Source of the DNA: Sphingopyxis microcysteis
GTDB lineage: Bacteria > Pseudomonadota > Alphaproteobacteria > Sphingomonadales > Sphingomonadaceae
Reading direction: 5' to 3'
Length of the DNA: 64,000 bases
Assembly (NCBI RefSeq): GCF_012274265.1
Contig: NZ_JAANYY010000002.1
Location: 1-64,000, forward strand
In this document: positions 42,276 through 50,969 of the stretch, piece after piece
Layout: every line of letters begins with the position of its first letter
Numbering within the stretch: the stretch's first letter is position 1
Notes under the pieces: generated by a model
Database searches by the model: none
What the model saw: only the letters and a program-made list of their open reading frames with translations
What the model was told of the DNA's origin: nothing
Translations under genes and position numbers: made by a program

Positions 42276-43714
42276 TGCATGTCGCGTTCGACAGCGGCCG
42301 ATCGCTGTTGATCGACGGCCGCTGGGAGGCGGCAGCGGCGACGATGGCAGTGGTCAATCCCTGGTCGGGCGCGGCGCTGGCCGAGGTCGCCTGCGCCGAT
42401 ATAGGCCATGTCGAGCGCGCGGTGGCGAGCGCGGTTGAAGGGGCAGAGGCAATGCGCGCGCTGTCGACCGGCGCCCGCGCGCGCATCCTTCACGATACCG
42501 CGTTGGCGCTGGAAGGCGATGCAGCGCGCTTTGCTGCGGCAATCACGGCCGAGACGGGCAAGCCGATCCGCAGCGCGGCGCGCGAGGTCGCGCGTGCGGT
42601 CAACACGCTGCGTCTTTCAGCCGAAGAGGCGACGCGGCTGGCCGGCGAAACGATCGCCTTCGACAGCTTTCCGGGCGGCGAAGCGCGGTCGGGCCATTAT
42701 ATCCTCGAACCGTTGGGCGTCATCGCCGCGATCACCCCATTCAACGATCCGCTCAACCTGATCTGCCACAAGCTGGGTCCGGCGCTGGGCGCTGGCAACG
42801 CGGTCGTGCTGAAACCGGCGGAGCAGGCGCCGCTTGTGGCGATGATGCTCGCGCGGTTGCTGCTCGCCGCGGGGCTGCCCGGCGGGGCGCTGCAACTGCT
42901 GACCGGGCGCGGGCGCGATTTTGGCGACGCGCTGACCGGGCATCCCGACGTCGCGATGGTCAGCTTCACCGGCGGCGTCGGCGTTGGTCAGGCGATTACG
43001 CGCGCCGCGGGGATCAAGCGGCTGGCGATGGAGCTTGGCGGCAATGGCCCGGTCATCGTCATGGATGACGCCGATATTGCGAGGGCCGCCGATGCCTGCG
43101 CGGCGGGCGCCTTTGGCGCTGCTGGGCAGAATTGCATCGGCGTGCAGCGCATCTATGTCCATGACGCAGCATATGACGCTTTTCGCGATGCGCTGGTCGC
43201 ACGCATGGGTCGCCTGCGCGTCGGCGATCCGACCGATCCAGCCACCGACGTCGGACCGATGATCTCGGCCGCGCAGGCCGAACGGATCGTCGCCTGGACC
43301 GCCGAGGCGGTGGCGCAGGGCGCGACGGTGCTGGCGGGCGGTGAGCGTGCCGGGACGCTGGTGCGCCCGACCCTGCTGGCGGGCGTCGCCGACGATGCGC
43401 GCATTGCTTGTGACGAGGCCTTTGGACCGGTCGCCAGCCTGTTTCGGTTTACCGACCTTGATGCCGCCATCGACGCGGCGAACCGCGCTGATTATGCCAT
43501 CCACGCTGCGATCTTCACCGAATCGATCCGTCACGCGCGCCACGCGGCGCGGCGCTTGCGGGTCGCCGGAGTGATGATCAATGATTCGACCGACTATCGG
43601 CTCGACGCGATGCCATTCGGCGGCGCCGGGCGGGGCAATATGGGACGTGAAGGCGCGCGCTTTGCGATGCGCGAAATGTCCCAGACAAAGGTGATATGTT
43701 TCCATGACGCTTGA
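42272..43714 (+). CDS. NAD(P)-dependent aldehyde dehydrogenase (succinate-semialdehyde type)
   Basis: 480 residues. ALDH features: LGVIAAITPFNDPLNLICHK, VLKPAEQAPL, catalytic Glu in MELGGNGPVI, catalytic Cys in GAAGQNCIGVQRIYVH, and SPECIES-type end PFGGAGRGNMGREG. Translationally coupled to the ThDP enzyme and overlapping kynureninase by 11 bases. Likely oxidises the aldehyde made by the ThDP enzyme. It is separate from the aminomuconate semialdehyde dehydrogenase at 55950. Confidence 0.88.
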   Translation: MMHVAFDSGRSLLIDGRWEAAAATMAVVNPWSGAALAEVACADIGHVERAVASAVEGAEAMRALSTGARARILHDTALALEGDAARFAAAITAETGKPIRSAAREVARAVNTLRLSAEEATRLAGETIAFDSFPGGEARSGHYILEPLGVIAAITPFNDPLNLICHKLGPALGAGNAVVLKPAEQAPLVAMMLARLLLAAGLPGGALQLLTGRGRDFGDALTGHPDVAMVSFTGGVGVGQAITRAAGIKRLAMELGGNGPVIVMDDADIARAADACAAGAFGAAGQNCIGVQRIYVHDAAYDAFRDALVARMGRLRVGDPTDPATDVGPMISAAQAERIVAWTAEAVAQGATVLAGGERAGTLVRPTLLAGVADDARIACDEAFGPVASLFRFTDLDAAIDAANRADYAIHAAIFTESIRHARHAARRLRVAGVMINDSTDYRLDAMPFGGAGRGNMGREGARFAMREMSQTKVICFHDA

Positions 43715-44975
43715 TCTCGCCACAATGGCAATTCCCGAAACGCCCGACCGCGCGTGGTGCGAGGCGATGGACCGCGCCGATCCGCTGGCGCCGATGCGCG
43801 GTGAGTTCGTCCTGCCCGACGGCATCATCTATCTCGACGGCAATTCGCTGGGGGCGATGCCAAGGGCGGCGAGCGCGCGGGCGCAGGCGGTGGTGACCCA
43901 CGAATGGGGTACCGACCTGATCAAGAGCTGGAACAGCGCCGGTTGGTTCGACCTGCCCGAACGGCTGGGCGACAAGCTGGCACCGCTGATCGGCGCTGAC
44001 GCCGGGGAGACCCTGATCTGCGATTCGACCAGCCAGAATCTGTTCAAGGTGTTGTCGGCGGCGGTCGCGATGCGGCCCGACCGCAGCGTGCTGATCCTTG
44101 AGGGCAGCAATTTCCCGACCAATAATTATATCGCCGAAGGCGTCGCCGCGGCGACCGGCGGGCGGGTGACGGTGCGCCTGTGCGAAAAGGACGAGATTGC
44201 GGACGCGATCGACGAAAACACCGTCGCGGTCGCGATCACCCATGTCCATTACAAGAGCGGGCATGTCCACGACATGGCGGCGATCACCGCGCGCGCCCAT
44301 GCCGCGGGGGCGCTCGCGATCTGGGATCTGTGCCACAGCGCCGGGGCGATGCCGGTCGACCTGAACGGTGCGGGCGCCGATTTCGCGGTCGGCTGCACCT
44401 ATAAATATCTGAACGGCGGCCCCGGTTCGCCAGCCTTCCTGTTCGCGGCGAAGCGGCATCAGGGGCAGGCGTTGCAGCCGGTGACCGGCTGGTGGGGCCA
44501 TGCCGCGCCCTTCGCGTTCGAACCGGGTTACCGTCCGGAGCCCGGACTGCGGCAGTTTCTGATCGGTACCCAGCCGATCCTGTCGATGGCGCTCGTCGAA
44601 ACCGGGCTCGACATTCATTTGCAGGCCGACATGGCGGCGATCCGCACCAAGTCGATGGCGCTGACCGAACTGTTCATCCGCCTGGTCGAGCGTCGATGCG
44701 CGGGGCACGGATTTACCTTGGCCTCGCCGCGCGAGGCGGCCCAGCGCGGCAGCCAGGTGTCGTTCGCGCATGCCGACGGTTATCCGATCATGCGCGCGCT
44801 CATCGCCGCCGGGGTGATCGGCGATTTCCGCGCGCCCGATACGGTGCGCTTTGGCTTTACGCCGCTCTACGTCGGCTATGCCGATGTCTGGGATGCGGTC
44901 GACCGGCTGGTGACGATCATGGATCGGGGCATCTGGAAACAACCCGAACATCAGGCGCGCGACGCCGTCACATGA
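43704..44975 (+). CDS. kynU: Kynureninase
   Basis: 423 residues, PLP fold type I. The cofactor lysine is Lys234 in CTYKYLNGGPGSPAFLF, and the flanking motifs YLDGNSLGAMP, SWNSAGWFDLPERLGDKLAP and THVHYKSGHVHDM are typical of kynureninase. It splits kynurenine (or 3-hydroxykynurenine) to alanine and anthranilate (or 3-hydroxyanthranilate). With a 3-hydroxyanthranilate dioxygenase operon nearby, the hydroxylated substrate is likely. The start overlaps the ALDH gene end; the Met at 43725 is an alternative. Confidence 0.95.
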   Translation: MTLDLATMAIPETPDRAWCEAMDRADPLAPMRGEFVLPDGIIYLDGNSLGAMPRAASARAQAVVTHEWGTDLIKSWNSAGWFDLPERLGDKLAPLIGADAGETLICDSTSQNLFKVLSAAVAMRPDRSVLILEGSNFPTNNYIAEGVAAATGGRVTVRLCEKDEIADAIDENTVAVAITHVHYKSGHVHDMAAITARAHAAGALAIWDLCHSAGAMPVDLNGAGADFAVGCTYKYLNGGPGSPAFLFAAKRHQGQALQPVTGWWGHAAPFAFEPGYRPEPGLRQFLIGTQPILSMALVETGLDIHLQADMAAIRTKSMALTELFIRLVERRCAGHGFTLASPREAAQRGSQVSFAHADGYPIMRALIAAGVIGDFRAPDTVRFGFTPLYVGYADVWDAVDRLVTIMDRGIWKQPEHQARDAVT

Positions 44976-44997
44976 TCAAGAATTAGGGGGAATGGCG

Positions 44998-46383
44998 ATG
45001 GACGAACAGTCCTGTGTGGACCGCGAGGCGGGGCTCGAACGCGGGCTGACCAAGGCGCAGATCATCATGATCGGGCTGGGCGGCGCGATCGGCACCGGGC
45101 TGTTCATGGGGTCGGGCATCGCGATCGGCTACGCCGGTCCCGCGGTGCTGGTGAGCTATGCGATCGCGGCGCTGATCGCGGTGATCATGGTGTTCAGCCT
45201 GTCCGAAATGGCGGTGGTCCATCCGACGGCGGGATCGTTCGGTACCTATGCCGAAATCTATCTCGGCCCGATGATGGGGTTCATCGTCCGCTATACCTAT
45301 TGGATCCAGCAGGTCTTGCTGATCGGCAGCGAAGCCGTCGCGGTCGGCATCTACATGACCTGGTGGTATCCCGACACGCCGGTGTGGATGTGGGCGATCG
45401 GCAGCGCCGCGGTGGTCGTGTGGGTGAACACCCGCGCGGTGCATAATTTCGGGTCGGTCGAATATTGGCTGACGGTCATCAAGGTGTCGGCGATCGTCGG
45501 CTTCATCATGGTCGGCCTGTCGCGCATCTTCGGGATCGTCGGCGACCCGGTGGGCCTGCACAATGTCACCGGGCTGGCCGGCGGCTTCTTTCCCAACGGC
45601 TTTTCAGGCGTGTGGATGGCAGTGCTGATGGCGCTGTTTTCCTTCATGGGGCTGGAGTTCGTCGTCGGTACCGCCAGCGAGGCGAAGGATCCGAAAACCG
45701 CAATTCCGGCGGCACTGCGTACGATGGCGGCGCGGTTGTTCCTGTTCTACATCCTCGCGCTGTTCATCATCGTCGCCTTCCTGCCGTGGACCGAATCGGG
45801 GGCGAAGGTCGTCACCGAAAGCCCCTTCGTGAAGATGTTCGCCAGCGCGGGAATTCCCTATGCCGCGGGGGTGATGAACTTCGTCGTCGCCTCGGCGGCG
45901 CTGTCGGCGATGAACACCAGCATCTATATGGGGTCGCGGATGCTGTTCTCGCTGGCGCGTGGCGGCTATGCCCCGCGCGCGCTGGGCGAATTGAACGCGC
46001 AGAAAGTGCCGATGCGCGCGACGCTGCTGACAGGTGTCTGCATCCTCGCCGCGGCGTCGGTGTCGATCCTGACCCCGCTCGCCTATAATTATCTGTTCGG
46101 GATCACGCTGTTCGGCGGGCTGTTGGTGTGGAGCACGATCCTGGTCAGCCACCTGCGGTTCCGGCGCCAGCACCGCGCCGCCGATCTGCCGGTGCAGATG
46201 CCCTTCTTCCCCTATGCGCAGCTGTTGGGGCTGGCGCTGCTTGGCGCGATCGCGGTGACGATGGCACTCGATACCGACTTTTGGCAGACCGCGGTGATTG
46301 CCGGGGTGCCGTGGCTGGTGATCGTGGCGTCGGCCTATTTTGTCTGGCGGCGGCTCTCGCCCGGACCGTTCGCGACGTCCTGA
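44998..46383 (+). CDS. Amino-acid permease (APC superfamily, AAT type)
   Basis: 461 residues with about 12 membrane helices. The first helix carries the signature QIIMIGLGGAIGTGLFMGSG, followed by HPTAGSFGTYAE. AAT-family members take up aromatic and other amino acids; beside kynureninase it is a good candidate for kynurenine or tryptophan uptake. AGGGGG lies seven bases before the ATG at 44998; the ATG at 44992 is too close to it. The 3' end overlaps the convergent LysR gene by 49 bases. Confidence 0.9.
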   Translation: MDEQSCVDREAGLERGLTKAQIIMIGLGGAIGTGLFMGSGIAIGYAGPAVLVSYAIAALIAVIMVFSLSEMAVVHPTAGSFGTYAEIYLGPMMGFIVRYTYWIQQVLLIGSEAVAVGIYMTWWYPDTPVWMWAIGSAAVVVWVNTRAVHNFGSVEYWLTVIKVSAIVGFIMVGLSRIFGIVGDPVGLHNVTGLAGGFFPNGFSGVWMAVLMALFSFMGLEFVVGTASEAKDPKTAIPAALRTMAARLFLFYILALFIIVAFLPWTESGAKVVTESPFVKMFASAGIPYAAGVMNFVVASAALSAMNTSIYMGSRMLFSLARGGYAPRALGELNAQKVPMRATLLTGVCILAAASVSILTPLAYNYLFGITLFGGLLVWSTILVSHLRFRRQHRAADLPVQMPFFPYAQLLGLALLGAIAVTMALDTDFWQTAVIAGVPWLVIVASAYFVWRRLSPGPFATS

Positions 46384-47327
46384 TCCTGCCCCAGCTCGGC
46401 GCGGATCTCGGCGGCGACCTCGTGGACGACCGCCATGAAATAGCGCGCCGCCGCCGACAGCTCGCCATGCGCATGGGTCGTCGCGCCGATGCGCGAATTT
46501 GCCCCCTCCAATATGACGGGCAGCGCGGTCAGCCCCGCCTGACCGATGCCGACCTGATGCGGCATCGTTGCCAGCATGTCGGTGTTCATCAGCAGCGCGT
46601 GATTGGTGAGGATCGACACCGATTCGATGACGTCTTGCGGCGGCTCCAGCCCCTCGTGGCGAAAGGCGTGATCGACCTGGCGGCGGAGTGACGTCTGCGG
46701 CGGCGGCATCACCCACGCCTGGTCGACCAGATCGGCCAGCGTCAGGTCACGGCGTTGGGTCAGCGGGTGTCCTTCGCGGACCATGATCGACACGGTGTCG
46801 AGATAGAGCACCTCCTGGCGCAGTCCCTCGCGCTCGCGATATTCGGGCAGGCGGCCCAGCACGACGTCAATATCGCCGGTGCGCAGGCCCGGCATCAGGC
46901 GGTCGATCGTGCCTTCGTCAACGGTGACCGCGATCCCCGGGCGTCGTTCGCGCAGCCGCGCCAGCGCGCGCGGTAGCAGCGAGGTCGATGCGGCGAGCAA
47001 TGTGCCGACATGCACGCGGCCCGACAGGCCTTCCTCCAGCGATTGCAGTTCCTCGCCCGCGTGGCGCAGCTGGGTCAGGATCAGCTTGGCATGTTTGATC
47101 ATGACTTGGCCAAAGTCGGTCGGCGTCACCCCGCGCGACGACCGGTCGAACAGCTGGACGCCCAGCGCATCCTCCAGCTCCTTGATGCTCTTGGTCGCGG
47201 CGGGCTGGGCGATGTTCAGCGCCTGCGACCCTTTCAGCACCGTGCCCTCGTCGGCGATCGCGGTGAGTAGGCGCAGCTGGCGCAATTTCAGCCGACTCAG
47301 CAGAAAATTTTCGTGGAACTTTGGCAT
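46335..47327 (-). CDS. LysR-family transcriptional regulator, probable pathway regulator
   Basis: 330 residues from the ATG at 47327 (GGGGG upstream). The HTH at about 12-70 contains LKLRQLRLLTAIADEGTVLK and AQPAATKSIKELEDALGVQL; the C-terminal half is a periplasmic-binding-fold sensor (SGRVHVGTL, GDIDVVLGRLP). It resembles GbpR/CbbR-type aromatic regulators. Divergent from the ACMSD gene; the space between holds an inverted repeat. It is the natural candidate to control the kynurenine-type genes with a pathway intermediate as ligand. Confidence 0.9.
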   Translation of the reverse strand: MPKFHENFLLSRLKLRQLRLLTAIADEGTVLKGSQALNIAQPAATKSIKELEDALGVQLFDRSSRGVTPTDFGQVMIKHAKLILTQLRHAGEELQSLEEGLSGRVHVGTLLAASTSLLPRALARLRERRPGIAVTVDEGTIDRLMPGLRTGDIDVVLGRLPEYREREGLRQEVLYLDTVSIMVREGHPLTQRRDLTLADLVDQAWVMPPPQTSLRRQVDHAFRHEGLEPPQDVIESVSILTNHALLMNTDMLATMPHQVGIGQAGLTALPVILEGANSRIGATTHAHGELSAAARYFMAVVHEVAAEIRAELGQDQDVANGPGESRRQTK

Positions 47328-47356
47328 CTTGGCCCCCGGACAGCGGATTCCGATAG

Positions 47357-47373
47357 TTATATCCATTTTATAA
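47357..47373. promoter_or_regulatory. LysR-type inverted repeat TTATA-N7-TATAA
   Basis: TTATA (47357-47361) and TATAA (47369-47373) face each other across seven bases, 30 bases upstream of the LysR start and 116 bases before the ACMSD start. The left part belongs to GTTATATCCA, also found at 34509. Expected site for autoregulation and activation of the ACMSD gene. Confidence 0.55.
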
Positions 47374-47488
47374 TAGCGAGGGCAAGTCTCGGGATTATTG
47401 TTGATAGCGAAGCCCCGTTACCCACGGTCATGGCCTGCGCCCGATCCGGCGAGCAGGCACGACGGCGAACGGGGATGCGGCAATAGTC

Positions 47489-48505
47489 ATGACCAAAGAG
47501 GCTTCACAAAAAATGGCGGTCATCGACATGCACAGCCATTTCTTTCCCTTGATGGATGCGGATTATCGCGCCTGGGCGGAAACCGAGGGGCTGCCGTGGC
47601 TGCACGATGCCGGCGGCGGCGAGGGTTTCATCATGCAGGGGGCAAGCGAGTTTCGCCCCGTCGATGACATTTTGTGGGATCCCGCGCGGCGGGTCGAGGC
47701 GCTCGATGCGCAGGGCATCGATTTGCAGGTCATCTGCGCCACCCCGATCATGTTCGGCTATAGCCGCCCGGCGGCGAAGGCGCTGGAATGTGCGCAGCGC
47801 TTCAACGACGAGGCGCTGATCTTCTGCAACTATGCGCCCGATCGCATGAAGGCCTTGGCGCAGGTGCCACTCCAGGACATCGACCTGTCGTGCGCCGAAG
47901 TCAGCCGCGCGATGGCGACCGGCCATCTGGGGGTCCAGATCGGCAATCATATGGGGCTGCGCAACCTCGACGATGCGGGAATTCAGACCTTTCTGACCCA
48001 TTGCGCCGATGTCGGCGCCGCCGTGCTGATCCATCCATGGGACATGATGGCGCGCGAGCGGATGCCCAAATATATGCTGCCTTGGCTGGTCGCGATGCCC
48101 GCGGAGACGCAGCTGTCGATCCTGTCGTTGATCCTGTCGGGCGCGTTCGAGCGACTGCCGAGGAACCTGCGCATCTGTTTTGGCCACGGCGGCGGCAGTT
48201 TTGCCTTCCTGCTCGGCCGCGTCGAAAATGCCTGGACCCACCGCGACATCGTGCGCGTTGATTGCCCCAATCCGCCGTCGAGCTACGTCGATCGCTTCTT
48301 TGTCGATTCCGCAGTGTTCGATCCGCGCGCGCTCAGCCTGCTGATCGATGTGATGGGCGAGGATCGGGTGCTTCTGGGATCCGACCATCCGTTCCCGCTC
48401 GGCGAGCAGGACATCGGATCGTTGGTGATGGGGCATGACGGATTGAGCACCGCGCAGAAGGGAAAGATCATGAGCGGTAACGCGAAGGCGTTCTTGGGTT
48501 TGTAG
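47489..48505 (+). CDS. nbaD: 2-amino-3-carboxymuconate-6-semialdehyde decarboxylase (ACMSD)
   Basis: 338 residues. Metal and catalytic residues of the ACMSD family are all present: His15 and His17 (MHSHFFP), His182 (IHPWDMM), His233 ([10 protein letters not shown]) and Asp299 ([13 protein letters not shown]), with the same spacing as in the Pseudomonas enzyme, plus substrate Arg56 (EFRP). It decarboxylates the ring-cleavage product of 3-hydroxyanthranilate before it cyclises to quinolinate. Start 47489 is kept; the Met at 47513 is possible. Monocistronic, ending at a REP-like terminator. Confidence 0.95.
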   Translation: MTKEASQKMAVIDMHSHFFPLMDADYRAWAETEGLPWLHDAGGGEGFIMQGASEFRPVDDILWDPARRVEALDAQGIDLQVICATPIMFGYSRPAAKALECAQRFNDEALIFCNYAPDRMKALAQVPLQDIDLSCAEVSRAMATGHLGVQIGNHMGLRNLDDAGIQTFLTHCADVGAAVLIHPWDMMARERMPKYMLPWLVAMPAETQLSILSLILSGAFERLPRNLRICFGHGGGSFAFLLGRVENAWTHRDIVRVDCPNPPSSYVDRFFVDSAVFDPRALSLLIDVMGEDRVLLGSDHPFPLGEQDIGSLVMGHDGLSTAQKGKIMSGNAKAFLGL

Positions 48506-48520
48506 CGCACACCAGTCATT

Positions 48521-48599
48521 TCGTCATTGCGAGCGAAGCGAAGCAGTCCAGGGTGGCGTTAAACCGCTCTGGATTGCTTCGCTTCGCTCGCAATGACGA
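48521..48599. terminator. REP-like inverted repeat after the ACMSD gene
   Basis: 31-base arms at 48521-48551 and 48569-48599 (TCATTGCGAGCGAAGCGAAG type) match except for one G-U pair, with a 17-base loop. This is a widespread bacterial intergenic repeat and should end transcription of the ACMSD gene and of the minus-strand VOC gene from the other side. Confidence 0.75.
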
Positions 48600-48687
48600 T
48601 GTAAACTACACATGCGGACATCAAAAAGGGCGACCGGAGCGATACTCCGGCCGCCTTCCTTTGTTGCGTGCTCATGCGGCGCTGCGT

Positions 48688-49134
48688 TCAATCTGCTTTG
48701 GGCGCACCCTGAAAACTCTCGGTCCCCGCCCAGCCGCGTTCGGACACGTCGACCATGACATTTTCGGGGCCGGTCATTTTATATTCGGCATTGTCCTTGG
48801 CAGGGTTCTTGCCCAGCCCCTGCGCCAGATTGACGTCGTGGCGCGGCGCGTAGCCCGAGTTTTCGAACCGCTCGACGACCGCGGCGATGTCGTCGCACTG
48901 AAAACCGATGTGGTGCAGCCCGGTATAGCCTTCGGGGAATTCCATCCCCGCTGCGGGCCGGTTCTTGAAGCACAGGAGCGCGATGTTGATGTGGCCGTCG
49001 GTGACATAATAGCCGCGCGCGTTGCGGCTATCGATCTTGCCGGCCAGCGTCCAGCCGAGCACGTCGGTGAAGAAGCCGACCGAATTGTCGGGGTCGGCGG
49101 ATGCGATCGCCACATGGCGCAGGCGGGTGGTCAT
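48688..49134 (-). CDS. VOC-superfamily protein (glyoxalase/dioxygenase fold)
   Basis: 148 residues, one pair of beta-alpha-beta-beta-beta modules. Probable metal residues: His in LRHVAIAS (about 7), His in LHHIGFQCDD (about 74) and an acidic residue in ENVMVDVSERGW. It could be a lyase, isomerase or extradiol-type enzyme; the substrate is unknown. 12 bases after the aspartate dehydrogenase gene on the same strand, so they form one unit within the pathway region. Confidence 0.8.
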   Translation of the reverse strand: MTTRLRHVAIASADPDNSVGFFTDVLGWTLAGKIDSRNARGYYVTDGHINIALLCFKNRPAAGMEFPEGYTGLHHIGFQCDDIAAVVERFENSGYAPRHDVNLAQGLGKNPAKDNAEYKMTGPENVMVDVSERGWAGTESFQGAPKAD

Positions 49135-49146
49135 GATTGGGCCTTT

Positions 49147-49950
49147 CTAGGTTCCGATACGGATGGGGCTGACGAGATCATTGAGCGCCGCGACGATACT
49201 CTGCGCGGTGATCCGGCCGGTGCCGGGGTTCTCGTCGGTGGGAATATTCTCGATGATCAGTTCAAAGCGCGCGCTGTCGGAATCGACGATGATGCGGTGG
49301 GTGTTGCGCTCGAGCGCCGGGTCGGCCCAGATTTCGAGCCGGGTCAGCGCCGGGCCGATCCCCGCCATGCCGAGCGCCGCGGCGACGTTGACGTTGGCGG
49401 GAAAGGCCATCGCCCCTTCGAGCGCGCTGCCCGCGAAGATTTTCAGCGGCTCGGTAAGCTCCGAAAGGTCGATGCGGTTGCGTACGACATGTTCGGCCTT
49501 GATCAGCGACTTTACCGGCTTGCGCGTGACCATCGTCACCGAGTGGATGGTACCGAGGGCGGCGGCGCGGACGGCGTCGAGCCCGAGCAGCGCACCCGTC
49601 GCCAGGATGATGCGCCCGCCATGCGCGCGGGCGATCTCGATCGCTTCGGGCCATTGCATCAGCGCCGCGCCACTGACCGTCACCAGCGTTTTACCCGCGC
49701 CGAGCGTCGCGGTGGCAATGTCCCGAAAGGCGGCCGTGGGGGCGCTGTCGACGATGACGTCCGATACAGCGACGAGCTCGGTAGTGTCGACGATCGGAAC
49801 CGGCGAGCGCAGCTGCGCCATCGCCGTGGCGGCGCGTACCGGGTCGCCCGCCGATACCGCGGCGAGTTCCAGCGGCAGCGCGCTTGCTTCGATATGGCGC
49901 GCCACGACGCGCCCGATGGTGCCGAACCCGGCGATGCCAATCTTCATCAT
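49147..49950 (-). CDS. nadX: Aspartate dehydrogenase (NadX-type)
   Basis: 267 residues. N-terminal Rossmann motif GIAGFGTIGRVVARHIEA; C-terminal domain with FPANVNVAAALGMAGIGPAL and the family end SIVAALNDLVSP. NadX oxidises L-aspartate to iminoaspartate for NAD synthesis, or runs in reverse to bind ammonia. Its place among genes whose intermediate leads to quinolinate is striking. The start may be 49950 or 49947. Divergent from the large operon; the shared 186-base gap is AT-rich. Confidence 0.85.
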   Translation of the reverse strand: MMKIGIAGFGTIGRVVARHIEASALPLELAAVSAGDPVRAATAMAQLRSPVPIVDTTELVAVSDVIVDSAPTAAFRDIATATLGAGKTLVTVSGAALMQWPEAIEIARAHGGRIILATGALLGLDAVRAAALGTIHSVTMVTRKPVKSLIKAEHVVRNRIDLSELTEPLKIFAGSALEGAMAFPANVNVAAALGMAGIGPALTRLEIWADPALERNTHRIIVDSDSARFELIIENIPTDENPGTGRITAQSIVAALNDLVSPIRIGT

Positions 49951-50136
49951 GGCATCGGCGCTACGGGGTCTTTGCTATATGCGATAATATCCAATCGCCG
50001 CACTGCTATCCCTGAAAATATATAGAATGCTCGACCGCGATTGTTATATATTTTTCGTTATATATGAGCTCATTTTCTATCTTTGACTGAATATCAGGCA
50101 ATCCGCACAAGCAGGATCGAACTTGCGGGGGAGCCG
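49951..50136. promoter_or_regulatory. Divergent promoter region, nadX and the 14-gene operon
   Basis: A 186-base gap with strong AT content. It contains AATATCCA (49986-49993), CTAT and ATAG arms around CCTGAAAATAT (near 50006-50026), and two direct copies of GTTATATAT at 50043-50051 and 50057-50065. The GTTATAT core is shared with sites at 34509, 40544 and 47356, which suggests one regulator, probably the LysR protein. Confidence 0.5.
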
Positions 50137-50964
50137 ATGCATTCGCTTTTGAATCCTGATCTGCTGACGCTGGCGGCGATGATGCTGCTGACCGGAGCGG
50201 TCGGCGGCGTAATTGCCGGACTGCTGGGCGTCGGCGGCGGGATCGTCATCGTCCCGGTGCTCGACCTGGTGCTCGCGGCGCTCGATGTCGACAGCGCGGT
50301 GCGGATGCATGTCGCGGTCGCCACCTCGCTTGCGACGATCGTGCCGACCGCCATCTCGTCGTCGCGCGCGCATCATGCCAAGGGCGCGGTCGATCGCGAT
50401 CAGTTGCGCCGCTGGGGCATCGCCATCTTTCTGGGCGCGATTGCCGGCGTCCTGCTCGCGTCGCGGGTGAGCGGCGACATGTTGTCGGCGGTGTTCGGGA
50501 TTGTTGCGCTGATCGTCGCGATCAAGATGTTGTTGCCGCTGGAGGGCAAGCATATCGCCGACGCCGTCCCCGGCGGACCGCTGGGGCAGGCCATCCCTTT
50601 TGGCATCGGCGGCATTTCCAGCATGATGGGGATTGGCGGCGGGACGCTCAGCGTGCCGGTGATGACCCTGTTCAATGTCCCGATCCACCGCGCGGTCGGG
50701 ACCGCGGCGCTGTTCGGCCTGTTGATCAGCGTTCCCGCGACCGCGGCGTTCGTCGTCACCGGCTGGAATGTCGAGGACCTGCCGCCCGGCAGCCTCGGCT
50801 ATGTCAATCTGATCGGCTTCGCGATCATCGCGCCGGTGTCCTACCTGACCGCGCCGTGGGGTGCGCGCATCGCGCATGCGCTGTCAAAGCGGCAGCTGAG
50901 CCTGATGTTCGGCTTGTTCCTGACCGTCGTCGCGGTGCGGATGCTGATCCGGGCGTTCGGATAG
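50137..50964 (+). CDS. TauE/SafE-family membrane exporter
   Basis: 275 residues with about eight membrane helices. The family signature is visible twice: GGVIAGLLGVGGGIVIVPVL (about 26-45) and FGIGGISSMMGIGGGTLSVPVM (about 165-186). TauE/SafE proteins move sulfite, sulfonates or organic acids. GGGGGAG lies six bases before the ATG at 50137. First gene of the long operon, six bases before the FAH gene; it might export an acid or a toxic intermediate. Confidence 0.85.
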   Translation: MHSLLNPDLLTLAAMMLLTGAVGGVIAGLLGVGGGIVIVPVLDLVLAALDVDSAVRMHVAVATSLATIVPTAISSSRAHHAKGAVDRDQLRRWGIAIFLGAIAGVLLASRVSGDMLSAVFGIVALIVAIKMLLPLEGKHIADAVPGGPLGQAIPFGIGGISSMMGIGGGTLSVPVMTLFNVPIHRAVGTAALFGLLISVPATAAFVVTGWNVEDLPPGSLGYVNLIGFAIIAPVSYLTAPWGARIAHALSKRQLSLMFGLFLTVVAVRMLIRAFG

Positions 50965-50969
50965 ATGCG

